DNA of 26,307 nt from Bacillota bacterium (GCA_017431395.1 JAFRLD010000061.1:1-26307); one strand, 5' to 3'. Positions 17,148-26,104 are shown, counted from the stretch's first letter. The notes: generated from the letters alone by a model not told the origin. Translations and numbers: made by a program.

Positions 17148-20100
17148 GTGATTGCCACTGGAAACTGGGGAACATGTGAATGGACGATCTCCGAAGAGGG
17201 AGAACTCATCATCAGCGGCGGTGCTGCAGAAAGCGTATCCGCAGATGGTAAATACCCATGGGATGACTACAGGGCAGAGATCCGCAGGATCGCTTTCGAC
17301 GGACCGGTCACCGGCGTGGTCAGTCTGGTCGGCGCATTTATGAACTGTACATCTCTGGAGGAGGTGGACCTGAATGGACTTGACACGTCGAACACGGTTG
17401 ACCTGAGCTGGCTGCTCTGCGGATGCAGCCGTCTGGAACGGGTAGATCTGTCGATGCTTGATACGAAAAAAGTCGTAGATATGAGCTGCATGTTTCTTTC
17501 CTGCAGGAATCTGCGGGAGGTCATTTTTGGCAGGATCGACACTTCGTCTGTGATGGATATGTCAAAAATGTTCATGTACTGCAGCAGTTTGCATTCGCTG
17601 GATGTTTCCTGCCTGGACAACCGCTCCCTGCAGATGTCAGACGATATGTTCTTTGGCTGCGAGGGGCTGCGCGCCCTTGTTCCGGGCAAAGAGTTTTCCC
17701 TGGGCGGCGGCGGCCGGACGGTCATCGCGATGCCTGAGAGCACAGGCTCAGAAGAAGCCGGTGAGGGGGAAGACCGTGAGATGGTTTCCGACTGGCGGAC
17801 CTCAACAGATGGCGTTCTTTATATTTCCGGCAGTGAATTCACCGTGCGTTACGATGGTAATGGAGCCGGACCCATCCCATCGGAAGAGGGCGAAGAACAG
17901 GAACTGGTCATCACATGCGAAGCGGGAACGCAGCTTCGCGCGAAGCGGGATCAGTTCGAAGTCCCTGCAGACCGGGTCTTCAAGGAATGGAACACCAACC
18001 GGGATGGCAGCGGCAGAACGCTCCTTCCGGGGCAGCTCTTCAATGTGCATTCTGATATGACGCTGTACGCGGTCTGGGCCGGACGGCCGGTCTTCCTGGA
18101 GGTTTACGAGGTCCCGGAGATCGTCTATGGAACTCTGCTTGAGTTAAAAGAGCCACAGATCGATCCGAACCATGGAGAGATCACATCTCTTAAGGCGCAG
18201 ATCAGCGATGTCTCAGACAGCGGCTGGTCCGATTTCGAAAACGACGAGATCCTTCCGGCCTCCCGCAGCGGAGCACGGATCAGATATGTGGCGGAGAATT
18301 TTGTCGGACAGACGGTTTCCGAAGAGAAGACGATCCATATTGACAAAGCAGAGTACGACATGAGCGAAGTGCACTGGGTGCTCCCTGAGGCTCTGACGTT
18401 CGATGGACAGGAGAAGGAAGTCCATCTGGAGGGACTTCCCGAAGGGATCACTGTAGAATACGCAGGCAATGTCGCCAAGGATGTCGGACAGTACACAGCT
18501 TCTGCGATCTATCGGTATGATGAGGCGAATTTCCTGCCGCCGCAGCCGGCTGAGAAGCTGGAGTGGAGCATCACGAAGGGCAGATATGAGATGTCCGATC
18601 TGAACTGGTCGTACATGGAGGCTTTCACATACGATGGGGAGCCAAAAAGCGTTCGGGTAGAGGGGCTTCCGGATGGAACCGTCCCCTATTATTCAGGAGC
18701 GGATGCGGTAGATGCCGGAACCTATATCGCTACCGTCGGTCTGGATTATGATATCGACAATTACAGCCGGCCGGATCCGGTCAAGCCATGTACCTGGAGG
18801 ATCCTCAAGACCTCGCATGATATGAGCGGCGTGCACTGGGAAGGGCCGGAGGCATTCACCTATGACGGGTCGCCAAAAAAAGTCGAACTCAGCGGACTTC
18901 CGGAAGGAGTACACGCGGAGTATACCGGAAACATCGCTGTGGATGCGGGAGCATATATAGCCAGAGCAGCTTTCGTGCTGGATGATCCGGTCAACTATGA
19001 GATCCCGGATCCGGTAGAATTCAGCTGGGAGATCCGCAAGGCAGACCATGATATGAGTGAGACGGTCTGGACGGAGGATCAGCTCGTATATAACGGTGAG
19101 GAGCAGAACATCCATCTGACCGGGGTACCGGAGGGAGTCAGCGTTCTCTATGAAGGAGATACCGGCCTGCTCGCCGGAGAGTATACCGTGCGGGCGGAGT
19201 TCTGCGTTGAGGACCTGAACAACTACAACCAGATGGACCCCATCACCAGGACCTGGCAGATCCGCAAGGCGGATATCGATATGTCACGAGCCCGCTGGAA
19301 CTACAGCAGCCCCTATATTTACAACGGAACAGAGAAGTCCGTAGAGCTCAAGGGACTTCCGGAGCAGATCGAAACGGTCACCTATACCGGTGAACGCGCA
19401 ACGAATGCGGGAAGTTACGTAGCTCATGCGGAGTTTACCTATGATACAGAGAATTATAATCCGCCGGTCATCGAGGACTGCCGGTGGGCGATCCTTAAAG
19501 CGAATCTGAAGCTGCGGGATCTACACTGGGATTATGAAGGCCCGTTCACTTATGACGGGAAGGAGCATGCCGTCAGGATCACAGACCTGCCGGCGAACGC
19601 GTCCGTACAGTACGAAGGAGGAAGTGCGGACAAGGCAGGGACACATGTGGCACGCGCTGTGATCACCCCTGTGGATCCGGACAACTACAACACGCCTCAG
19701 CCTTTGGAATTCCCATGGGAGATCCGCAAGGCAGTATTCGATATTTCAGACAGCTTCTGGAACGAAGCAGAAAAACGCGTATTTGATGGAAGCACCAAGG
19801 CGGTTGCGCTCTGCAATCTGCCGGAGGGTGTGGAGGTCTCCTACGTGGGGAATGAAGCGACGGACGCCGGAGAATACCATGCGAAGGCGGTATTTACCGT
19901 GAAGGATACGGACAACTTCCTCCCGCCGCAGCCCAGAGAGATCACCTGGAGCGTTACACCTTCCCCCATCGATCTGAGCGGAGTCGTCTGGGATTACACC
20001 GGAGCATTCACGTATGACGGGAGTGAGAAGGAGGTCGTCCTCCGGGGACTTCCGGAGGGAGTCACTGCCCGGTATTCCGGGAATGTAGCCAGTGAAGCAG

Positions 20101-21878
20101 GAGAATATGCAGCAGAGGCGATCCTCATGCCACCGGAGGGCAGCAGTTTCAGAGAGACGAAAATCCTTGGCAAAGTCTGGAGGATCAATCGTGCGGATAT
20201 CGACGTCAGCGAAGCTAAGTGGGTCTGCCCGGAGGAGTTCGTCTATGACGGCATGCTGAAGGAGATCTCCCTCACAGGCCTTCCGGACAACGTCCGTGTG
20301 GAGTATACAGGCCATCAGGCAGTGGATGCCGGGACCTATGATGCTCAGGCGGTCCTGATCCCATATGATCAGGACAACTATAATGTGCCGCATGTAGCAG
20401 GGTATCGCTGGAATATCGCCAAGGCGGACATCGATATCAGCGGAGCGACCTGGTCCGGATACGATACGTTCGTTTATGACGGGACCGTGCACCGGGTGAT
20501 CCTGAAGAATCTCCCGGAATCGGTCGAAGCAGTATATGAAGGAAATGCAGCGACAGATGCGGGCAACTATATAGCCACGGCAGAATTCCTGCCAAAGGAT
20601 CCTGACAACTTCAACCCGCCGCACAGCCAGCAATATGAGTGGTCCATCGCCAAAGCACAGCTTCGCGCGGATGGAGTCTACTGGACGAACGCCGGAGACG
20701 ATCTGGTCTATAACGGTCAGGAGCACAGCATCCGGCCTGCCGGCCTGCCGCAGGGAGTGAAGGCAGTCTGCAAGGGCAATACGGCGGTCAACGCCGGGCA
20801 GTATATCGCGAGTGCCGTTCTGGAACCGGATGACTACATCAATTACCTGCCATGTGTGATCGACCCTTATCGCTGGGAGATCGAGAAGGCGGAGATCGAT
20901 ATCTCCGAGGTGATGTGGGCGTCCTCAGGGGACCTCGTATATGACGGGACATTGAAGGTCGTAGGACTGACCGGACTCTCAGATGATGTGACGGTAGAAT
21001 ATGAAAACAACGTGGCGACGGATGCCGGGACCTATCATGCGTCCGCCGTCCTGTCGACGCAGAACCAGAACTATACGGCACCGGAGATCGAAGGATGTAC
21101 ATGGACGATCGCTAAAGCCGTTCCGGATATCTCCGGCGTCACCTGGAGCTATGCTTTCGAATTCACCTATGACGGTTATGAGAAGAGCGTGGAACTGCTC
21201 GATCTGCCTGAGGGCATGAGTGCCAAGTATCAGGGCAATGCGGCGATCGAAGCCGGCGATTATGTGGCAGAAGCCACTCTGATCATGGAAGATTCCATGA
21301 ACTATGAAGCACCGGAGGTTTCCCCGCTGCAGTGGACGATCGCTAAGCGCGATTATGATCTGAGCACAGCGGTATGGATCGGAGCGGATGGTTTCGTATA
21401 CGATGGGACCGCGAAATCCGTCGAGCTTACCGGACTGGAAGACAGCCTTGAACCGATCTATCAGGACAATGTTGCCATCGACGCAGGGACCTATACCGCA
21501 TCGGCCAGATTCCTGTATGATGAGAACAACTATAATCCTCCACAGGATCTGACCTGTACCTGGGAGATCCGCAAAGCTCCGCTTGATGTGAGCGGTGTAC
21601 GCTGGAACTACGATGGGCCGATCAAGGCGAATGGCAGGAACAAAACCGTAACCTTACTGACCGATGGAACGGATCAGGGCTTCATGGGCAAGATGTTCGG
21701 CCGGGGCAAGGATGTGAACTATCCGGGACTTCCGGAAGGGACGACCGTGCGGTACGAAGGAAATACCGCGAAAGCTCCGGGAACATACGAAGCGAAAGCC
21801 TACCTGACAGTGCCGCCGATGCCAAATCATGAAGTGACAGGACCGATCTGTCTGACATGGGAAATCATCGATGACTGA
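17148..21878 (+). CDS. Giant BspA-like LRR and tandem-repeat protein without visible signal peptide
   Basis: A 1576-residue, visibly acidic protein. Domains in order: an N-terminal segment typical of mature BspA proteins (TGNWGTCEWTISEEGEL); DUF285-type leucine-rich repeats at about 17290-17690 (LDTSxxVDMSxMFxxCxxL units); an InlB/Listeria-Bacteroides B-repeat at 17835-18077 (FTVRYDGNG to LYAVW); an Ig-like segment of about 90 residues; and fifteen tandem ~77-residue units from 18348. Such architectures normally occur in secreted adhesins, yet there is no N-terminal hydrophobic segment, no LPxTG, no membrane helix and no cell-wall-binding repeat. GTG 17148 is chosen for its AGGGAGGT site. The last 8 nt overlap cls. 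Function is unknown; adhesion is only family inference. Confidence 0.88.
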   Translation: MIATGNWGTCEWTISEEGELIISGGAAESVSADGKYPWDDYRAEIRRIAFDGPVTGVVSLVGAFMNCTSLEEVDLNGLDTSNTVDLSWLLCGCSRLERVDLSMLDTKKVVDMSCMFLSCRNLREVIFGRIDTSSVMDMSKMFMYCSSLHSLDVSCLDNRSLQMSDDMFFGCEGLRALVPGKEFSLGGGGRTVIAMPESTGSEEAGEGEDREMVSDWRTSTDGVLYISGSEFTVRYDGNGAGPIPSEEGEEQELVITCEAGTQLRAKRDQFEVPADRVFKEWNTNRDGSGRTLLPGQLFNVHSDMTLYAVWAGRPVFLEVYEVPEIVYGTLLELKEPQIDPNHGEITSLKAQISDVSDSGWSDFENDEILPASRSGARIRYVAENFVGQTVSEEKTIHIDKAEYDMSEVHWVLPEALTFDGQEKEVHLEGLPEGITVEYAGNVAKDVGQYTASAIYRYDEANFLPPQPAEKLEWSITKGRYEMSDLNWSYMEAFTYDGEPKSVRVEGLPDGTVPYYSGADAVDAGTYIATVGLDYDIDNYSRPDPVKPCTWRILKTSHDMSGVHWEGPEAFTYDGSPKKVELSGLPEGVHAEYTGNIAVDAGAYIARAAFVLDDPVNYEIPDPVEFSWEIRKADHDMSETVWTEDQLVYNGEEQNIHLTGVPEGVSVLYEGDTGLLAGEYTVRAEFCVEDLNNYNQMDPITRTWQIRKADIDMSRARWNYSSPYIYNGTEKSVELKGLPEQIETVTYTGERATNAGSYVAHAEFTYDTENYNPPVIEDCRWAILKANLKLRDLHWDYEGPFTYDGKEHAVRITDLPANASVQYEGGSADKAGTHVARAVITPVDPDNYNTPQPLEFPWEIRKAVFDISDSFWNEAEKRVFDGSTKAVALCNLPEGVEVSYVGNEATDAGEYHAKAVFTVKDTDNFLPPQPREITWSVTPSPIDLSGVVWDYTGAFTYDGSEKEVVLRGLPEGVTARYSGNVASEAGEYAAEAILMPPEGSSFRETKILGKVWRINRADIDVSEAKWVCPEEFVYDGMLKEISLTGLPDNVRVEYTGHQAVDAGTYDAQAVLIPYDQDNYNVPHVAGYRWNIAKADIDISGATWSGYDTFVYDGTVHRVILKNLPESVEAVYEGNAATDAGNYIATAEFLPKDPDNFNPPHSQQYEWSIAKAQLRADGVYWTNAGDDLVYNGQEHSIRPAGLPQGVKAVCKGNTAVNAGQYIASAVLEPDDYINYLPCVIDPYRWEIEKAEIDISEVMWASSGDLVYDGTLKVVGLTGLSDDVTVEYENNVATDAGTYHASAVLSTQNQNYTAPEIEGCTWTIAKAVPDISGVTWSYAFEFTYDGYEKSVELLDLPEGMSAKYQGNAAIEAGDYVAEATLIMEDSMNYEAPEVSPLQWTIAKRDYDLSTAVWIGADGFVYDGTAKSVELTGLEDSLEPIYQDNVAIDAGTYTASARFLYDENNYNPPQDLTCTWEIRKAPLDVSGVRWNYDGPIKANGRNKTVTLLTDGTDQGFMGKMFGRGKDVNYPGLPEGTTVRYEGNTAKAPGTYEAKAYLTVPPMPNHEVTGPICLTWEIIDD
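18348..21875 (+). repeat. Fifteen tandem ~77-residue protein repeats (MBG-like) inside the giant gene
   Basis: Units begin at 18348, 18579, 18810, 19041, 19269, 19500, 19731, 19962, 20193, 20424, 20655, 20889, 21117, 21348 and 21576. Lengths are 76-78 residues, except the last, which is 100. The shared pattern is a D-[IM]-S start, a W near position 10, F-x-YDG, a GLPEG turn, V-x-Y-x-GN, a DAGxY motif, then NYxxP and W-x-I-x-K at the end. Units are well diverged in DNA, so the array is old rather than recently slipped. The pattern resembles MBG-type beta domains of Gram-positive surface proteins. Confidence 0.92.
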
Positions 21879-23469
21879 AGTAAGCAGAAACTTTAATAAT
21901 ACAGAGAAAGATACTTTGCTCAGAAAACTGAAGGGTCTGTGGAAGCTGCTGTTCGGACGAACGACCATGTTCGTCCTGCTGCTGCTGATACAGTCCTTCG
22001 CTCTGTTTGGGGGTTTCGCGCTCCTCGGTTCCAAGGTCATCGCGATCAACTATGGCATTGGTATCGTGTCTGTCCTGATCCTGATCTACCTGCTCAACGC
22101 GCGCTCTGATGCCAATTTCAAGCTGATGTGGATCATACTGATAGCATCCGTTCCGGTATTCGGCGTAACGCTTTTTTTGTACACAAGGATACAGCCGGGA
22201 ACCGCGACCAGGTCCAATCAGGTCGAACGGATCCTTGAGGAGCAGAGGACCTATCTGGCACCGGCCAGACACACGATCGAAACGGAGCTGGTCGACGCGA
22301 GACAGGAATACGGTATCTTCAAATATATATATGAGGAAGGCCACTACCCATCCTATGAGAATGCCAGCGTGAAGTATTTCCCTCTGGGAGAAGCGAAATT
22401 CGCCGAGATGCTGAGGCAGCTGGAGCGGGCCGAGAAATTCATCTTTTTAGAGTATTTCATCATCGACAAGGGAGAGATGTGGGACGCCGTATTGAAGGTG
22501 TTAAAGAATAAGGTGGCACAGGGTGTGGAGGTCCGGCTCATGTATGACGGGACCTGCACGCTGTCGCTTCTTCCTATCGGGTTCCCGAAGGAGATGGAAG
22601 CGCTCGGGATACGGTGCAAAGTGTTCTCACCAATGCGCCCGTTTCTTTCAACGCACCAGAATAACCGCGATCACAGAAAGATCCTGGTCATCGATGGGCG
22701 CGTCGCATTCACAGGGGGAGTCAATCTGGCGGATGAGTATATCAACCGAAGAGAACGGTTCGGGCACTGGAAGGATGCGGCGATCATGGTCGGAGGCAGG
22801 GCCGTGGACAGCTTTACCCTCATGTTCCTTCAGATGTGGAATATCGGTGAGACAAGGCGAGAGGACTATCACAGGTATATTATCGCATCCGATGATGAGG
22901 TCGATCCCGGCATGAAGCGGGGAGGCCTGATCGCCCCATATGGCGACAGCCCGCTAGATCAGGAAGAGGTCGGAGAGAAGGTCTATCTGGACATCATCAA
23001 CCGGGCAGAGGCATATGTCCACATCATGACCCCTTACCTAATCCTGACGGAAACGATGATCCATTCGCTGATCTTCGCAGCACAGAGGGGGATCGAGGTA
23101 AAGATCATCCTTCCGCATATACCGGATAAAAAATACGCTTACTGGCTGGCCAGAACATACTATAGCGAACTGATCAGCGGCGGCGTCAAGATCTATGAGT
23201 ATACCCCCGGATTCGTTCATTCGAAGGTTTTCGCCAGCGATGACAGGAAGGCCGTTGTCGGCACGATCAACATGGACTACCGGAGCCTGTACCTGCACTT
23301 CGAATGTGCGGCATATATATACAATAATCCGGTCGTGGATGATATAGAAAAAGATTTTCAGCAAACGCTGGAGATGTGCCAGAGGATCACACTGCAGAAC
23401 TGCAGGAACTACAGCCTGCCGGCACGTTTCGCGGGCAGAGCACTGCGGATCGTCGCTCCTCTGATGTAG
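21871..23469 (+). CDS. cls: Cardiolipin synthase, phospholipase D family
   Basis: Membrane enzyme that condenses two phosphatidylglycerol molecules into cardiolipin and glycerol. The 532-residue protein has two N-terminal hydrophobic helices (about residues 28-90) with the PLDc_N region, then two HKD catalytic motifs: HRKILVID (His268, Lys270, Asp275) and HSKVFASD (His450, Lys452, Asp457). The spacing and length are typical. The ATG lies inside the end of the preceding gene (ATGACTGA, 8-nt overlap) and has only a weak GGGA site, so translation is probably coupled to the giant repeat protein. The next gene starts 28 nt downstream. Confidence 0.95.
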   Translation: MTEVSRNFNNTEKDTLLRKLKGLWKLLFGRTTMFVLLLLIQSFALFGGFALLGSKVIAINYGIGIVSVLILIYLLNARSDANFKLMWIILIASVPVFGVTLFLYTRIQPGTATRSNQVERILEEQRTYLAPARHTIETELVDARQEYGIFKYIYEEGHYPSYENASVKYFPLGEAKFAEMLRQLERAEKFIFLEYFIIDKGEMWDAVLKVLKNKVAQGVEVRLMYDGTCTLSLLPIGFPKEMEALGIRCKVFSPMRPFLSTHQNNRDHRKILVIDGRVAFTGGVNLADEYINRRERFGHWKDAAIMVGGRAVDSFTLMFLQMWNIGETRREDYHRYIIASDDEVDPGMKRGGLIAPYGDSPLDQEEVGEKVYLDIINRAEAYVHIMTPYLILTETMIHSLIFAAQRGIEVKIILPHIPDKKYAYWLARTYYSELISGGVKIYEYTPGFVHSKVFASDDRKAVVGTINMDYRSLYLHFECAAYIYNNPVVDDIEKDFQQTLEMCQRITLQNCRNYSLPARFAGRALRIVAPLM

Positions 23470-23497
23470 ACAGAACCATAGATAAGAGACAGAATAT

Positions 23498-25129
23498 ATG
23501 ACACAGAAATCTTTAGTCAAAGGCGCAGCGGTACTGGCTGCTGCGGGAATCATCGTCAAGGTGTTCGGAGCTGCGTTCCGGATCCTTTTGGCGAGTTTTA
23601 TAACCGATGAAGGCATGGCGTATTATTCACCTGCCTACTATATCTATGCGGTGCTCCTTGTCGTTTCGACTTCAGGTATCCCGATCGCCATATCGAGAAT
23701 GGTCTCTGAGCGATATGCGATCGGAAGATTTGATGAAGCGGACCGGGTGTTCCGCATTTCGCGATGGCTGATGATCGGTCTTGGCGCCGCGGGTTTTATC
23801 GTGCTGTTCTTCTTCGCAGGAGCCATTGCGTCCGCTACCAGGCTGGAAGGCTCGGAACTCGCCATGCAGGCGACAGCGCCGGCGCTGCTTCTGGTCCCGA
23901 TCATGTCATCCTACCGGGGATACTTCCAGGGACAGCAGCTGATGGCGCCTACCGCGCTGTCACAAACCGTCGAGCAGATCTTCCGGGTCGTCTTCGGACT
24001 GCTTCTGGCCGTGCTCCTGATGCGAGGGACGTTATTCGCAGCTTCATTCACAGATCTGCAAAGGGGAGCAGCAGGCGGATGCTTCGGAGCATCTGCCGGA
24101 GCCGTCGGTGGGCTGGCGGTCATGATCTTTATTTATCTTCTTGCCCGTAAGGAACTGAAGCAGAGGATCCGCCGGAGCACCGGAGGGGAACGCGAATCTG
24201 CGGGCTCGATCCTCAAATCGATTATTCTGATCGCTGTACCGATCACCATTGGGGCGACGTTGATGCCGCTTGTCAATCTGGTCGATGCGACCGTCGTGAA
24301 TACGAGACTGCTTCATGCAGGGTTTGAGCCGTCGGTTGCCAAAGCTCTCTATGGCCAGCTGACCGGATTCTGCGAGCCGATCGTCGCACTGCCACAGGTC
24401 CTTATGTCCGCGATCGTCATGAGCATCGTTCCGATGGTCGCTGCAGCGAACAAGGTGAATGATACAGAGCGCCTTCATGGGACGATATCGCTGGGACTCC
24501 GGATGTCAACGATCATCGCGTTCCCATGCGCGATCGGTCTGATCATTCTCGCTAAGCCTGCCCTGACCATGCTGTTCTTTACCCAGAAGGAGAGCGCGGC
24601 CAATGCGGCACCAAGCCTGCAGGTCCTCGGGGCCAGCTTCATACTGCTCGCATTGATCACGATCATGACAGGGATCCTGCAGGGAGTGGGCAAGCAGGGG
24701 TATCCGGTCATCAATCTGTTCATTGGCCTTTTATTTAAGGTCGTGCTGACATGGGTCCTGGTCGGACAGCCGGAGATCAATGTCGTGGGAGCACCTCTGG
24801 GAACGATGGCGGCCTATCTGATCGCAGCTGCGCTCGATCTCATTTGTGTCATCCGGTTTACATCTGTGAAGCTTCCTTTCCATTTGATGATCACGAAACC
24901 TTTCATTTCGGCTGCGGTCATGGGGATCTTCGTCTGGGGAGCATACAAAGGTCTGGTCTGGCTTACCGGCAGCAATACACTATCGACCCTGGCAGCGATC
25001 GTGATCGGAGTAGCTGTATACGGAGTCATGATCATCCGGACGAAGACTATTCTCAGAGAGGAAATGATGGAGCTTTCGATCGGCCGAAAACTGGTGTCCG
25101 TCGGTGACCGGCTGCACCTGTGGAAATGA
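23498..25129 (+). CDS. SpoVB/MurJ-like polysaccharide flippase (MOP superfamily)
   Basis: Integral membrane transporter of 543 residues with about a dozen or more hydrophobic helices. It resembles the polysaccharide biosynthesis (SpoVB/YabM) branch of the MOP superfamily: SLVKGAAVLAAAGIIVKVFG at the N-terminus, PIAISRMVSERYAIG, PALLLVPIMSSYRGYFQG and TVEQIFRVVFGL are typical. Relatives flip lipid-linked oligosaccharides, including peptidoglycan precursors. In Bacillus the homologue yabM precedes mazG and rqcP, and here it precedes hup and rqcP. It could serve peptidoglycan or another envelope polymer. The start ATG has a poor ribosome binding site (AAGAGA). Confidence 0.88.
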   Translation: MTQKSLVKGAAVLAAAGIIVKVFGAAFRILLASFITDEGMAYYSPAYYIYAVLLVVSTSGIPIAISRMVSERYAIGRFDEADRVFRISRWLMIGLGAAGFIVLFFFAGAIASATRLEGSELAMQATAPALLLVPIMSSYRGYFQGQQLMAPTALSQTVEQIFRVVFGLLLAVLLMRGTLFAASFTDLQRGAAGGCFGASAGAVGGLAVMIFIYLLARKELKQRIRRSTGGERESAGSILKSIILIAVPITIGATLMPLVNLVDATVVNTRLLHAGFEPSVAKALYGQLTGFCEPIVALPQVLMSAIVMSIVPMVAAANKVNDTERLHGTISLGLRMSTIIAFPCAIGLIILAKPALTMLFFTQKESAANAAPSLQVLGASFILLALITIMTGILQGVGKQGYPVINLFIGLLFKVVLTWVLVGQPEINVVGAPLGTMAAYLIAAALDLICVIRFTSVKLPFHLMITKPFISAAVMGIFVWGAYKGLVWLTGSNTLSTLAAIVIGVAVYGVMIIRTKTILREEMMELSIGRKLVSVGDRLHLWK

Positions 25130-25161
25130 TTGTAATCTCAAGAAAAACACAGAAAAAGATG

Positions 25162-25190
25162 TTGACAACAAGAAGTAAAAATGGGACAAT
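25162..25190 (+). promoter_or_regulatory. Sigma-A promoter of hup
   Basis: A perfect TTGACA (25162-25167), a 17-nt spacer and GACAAT (25185-25190, 4 of 6), preceded by an A-rich stretch that could act as an UP element. The resulting leader is about 75 nt. No other feature was seen in the 144-nt gap. Confidence 0.75.
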
Positions 25191-25273
25191 ATCAATGTAT
25201 GTTTGACGTTGCTTAAAATTGTCATTGGTTGATGGTCTTAGAACCATTCGACAAATATAAGGAGGATTTATTA

Positions 25274-25552
25274 ATGAATAAAGCGGAATTAATCACAGCA
25301 GTTGCAGACAAAACTGGATCAACTAAGAAGGAAGCTGAACTGGCAGTCAATGCATTCGTATCCAGCATTGAAGAAGCTCTGAGAAAGGGCGAGAAAGTAC
25401 AGCTGATCGGATTTGGAACATTCGAAGTACGCCAGAGAAAAGCCAGACAGGGAAGAAACCCGAGAAAGCCTGGCGAAGTTATCAAGATCGCTGCTTCCAA
25501 GGCACCGGTATTCAAGGCTGGCAAGGCTCTGAAGGATGCTGTTAACAAATAA
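25274..25552 (+). CDS. hup: HU family DNA-binding protein
   Basis: Histone-like dimeric protein that bends and compacts DNA. The 92-residue protein starts [15 protein letters not shown] and carries the HU signature [23 protein letters not shown], which forms the DNA-binding arm, and ends with the [13 protein letters not shown] helix. ATG 25274 is chosen because AAGGAGG ends 8 nt upstream; earlier in-frame starts would add a non-conserved extension. It has its own promoter and a strong terminator. The order flippase-HU-RqcP is common in Clostridia. Confidence 0.97.
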   Translation: MNKAELITAVADKTGSTKKEAELAVNAFVSSIEEALRKGEKVQLIGFGTFEVRQRKARQGRNPRKPGEVIKIAASKAPVFKAGKALKDAVNK

Positions 25553-25567
25553 GACTTTATAGAGCTT

Positions 25568-25595
25568 AACGGGTGACTTCGGTCACCCGTTTTTT
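25568..25595 (+). terminator. Intrinsic terminator after hup
   Basis: AACGGGTGAC (25568-25577) and GTCACCCGTT (25582-25591) form a perfect 10-bp stem closed by a TTCG tetraloop, followed by T residues to 25595. This is the strongest terminator in the window. rqcP begins 37 nt later, so any readthrough is probably needed for its transcription. Confidence 0.92.
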
Positions 25596-25631
25596 CTTGG
25601 GCAGCATTGCTGAAGATTGATTGGAGTAACT

Positions 25632-25874
25632 ATGAGGATCGATAAGTATTTGAAGAACTCGAGGATCATCAAGAGAAGAACGGTGGCTAAGGATGCCTGC
25701 GAGCAGGGGCGGATCATGGTCAATGACAAAGTCGCCAAACCCGGAACAGAGGTGAAGCCCGGCGATGAGATCTATATACAGTTCGGCAGCGGAAGCCTCA
25801 GAGCCAGGGTCGTATCGACACCGGAAACCGTCCGCAAGGAAGATGCCGCAGGCATGTACGAAGTGATCGAGTAA
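25632..25874 (+). CDS. rqcP: RqcP (YabO), S4-domain ribosome quality control protein
   Basis: Small S4 RNA-binding protein of 80 residues. In Bacillus RqcP works with RqcH on stalled 50S subunits to promote poly-alanine tailing. The S4 motif is clear: MRIDKYLKNSRIIKRRTVAKDAC followed by GRIMVNDKVAKPGTEVKPGDEI. The chosen start, ATG 25632, has GGAG at 25623-25626. Hsp15 has the same fold, but the length and location beside hup point to RqcP. In Bacillus the next genes are yabP, yabQ and divIC; here the promoter region of a probable rRNA operon follows. Confidence 0.9.
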   Translation: MRIDKYLKNSRIIKRRTVAKDACEQGRIMVNDKVAKPGTEVKPGDEIYIQFGSGSLRARVVSTPETVRKEDAAGMYEVIE

Positions 25875-25925
25875 GACCGCGATTCGATACAAGAAAATAA
25901 TACATAAAAAAACAGAAAAAAGTAG

Positions 25926-25954
25926 TTGACAAGGGGGAATGGATTTGGTAATAT
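25926..25954 (+). promoter_or_regulatory. Probable rRNA operon promoter P1
   Basis: A perfect TTGACA (25926-25931), a 17-nt spacer and TAATAT (25949-25954, 4 of 6). An A-rich stretch (about 25895-25921) lies just upstream, as in UP elements of strong promoters. Confidence 0.75.
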
Positions 25955-26069
25955 ACAGAGGCTGTGTCACGGGCAGAAGCCCTGGATGCGGCAGGCAGAG
26001 GAAGCATTGAAGAGGCTTTGGGACGCCGGACCGGGACGAAAAAAGTTCCGGAAAAAGTGAAAAAAGTTC

Positions 26070-26098
26070 TTGACAAAGCAGATTCGATGCCATATAAT
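26070..26098 (+). promoter_or_regulatory. Probable rRNA operon promoter P2
   Basis: A perfect TTGACA (26070-26075), 17-nt spacer and perfect TATAAT (26093-26098), with A-rich sequence upstream (26050-26066). It is 144 nt downstream of P1. Both promoters are preceded by AAAAAAGT. Consensus tandem promoters of this kind are typical of rRNA operons. Confidence 0.88.
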
Positions 26099-26104
26099 AA
26101 AAAA

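Noticed and set aside
17088..17150. GTG at 17088 as start of the giant repeat protein, which would add 20 residues.
   Set aside because: It lies inside the pduL terminator hairpin, has no ribosome binding site and falls at or before the predicted transcript start. GTG 17148 has AGGGAGGT at a good distance.
18348..21875. The regular ~230-nt periodicity, considered as a CRISPR or other DNA-level repeat array.
   Set aside because: The period stays in frame and is conserved only at protein level; units are strongly diverged in DNA and there are no short identical repeats with spacers.
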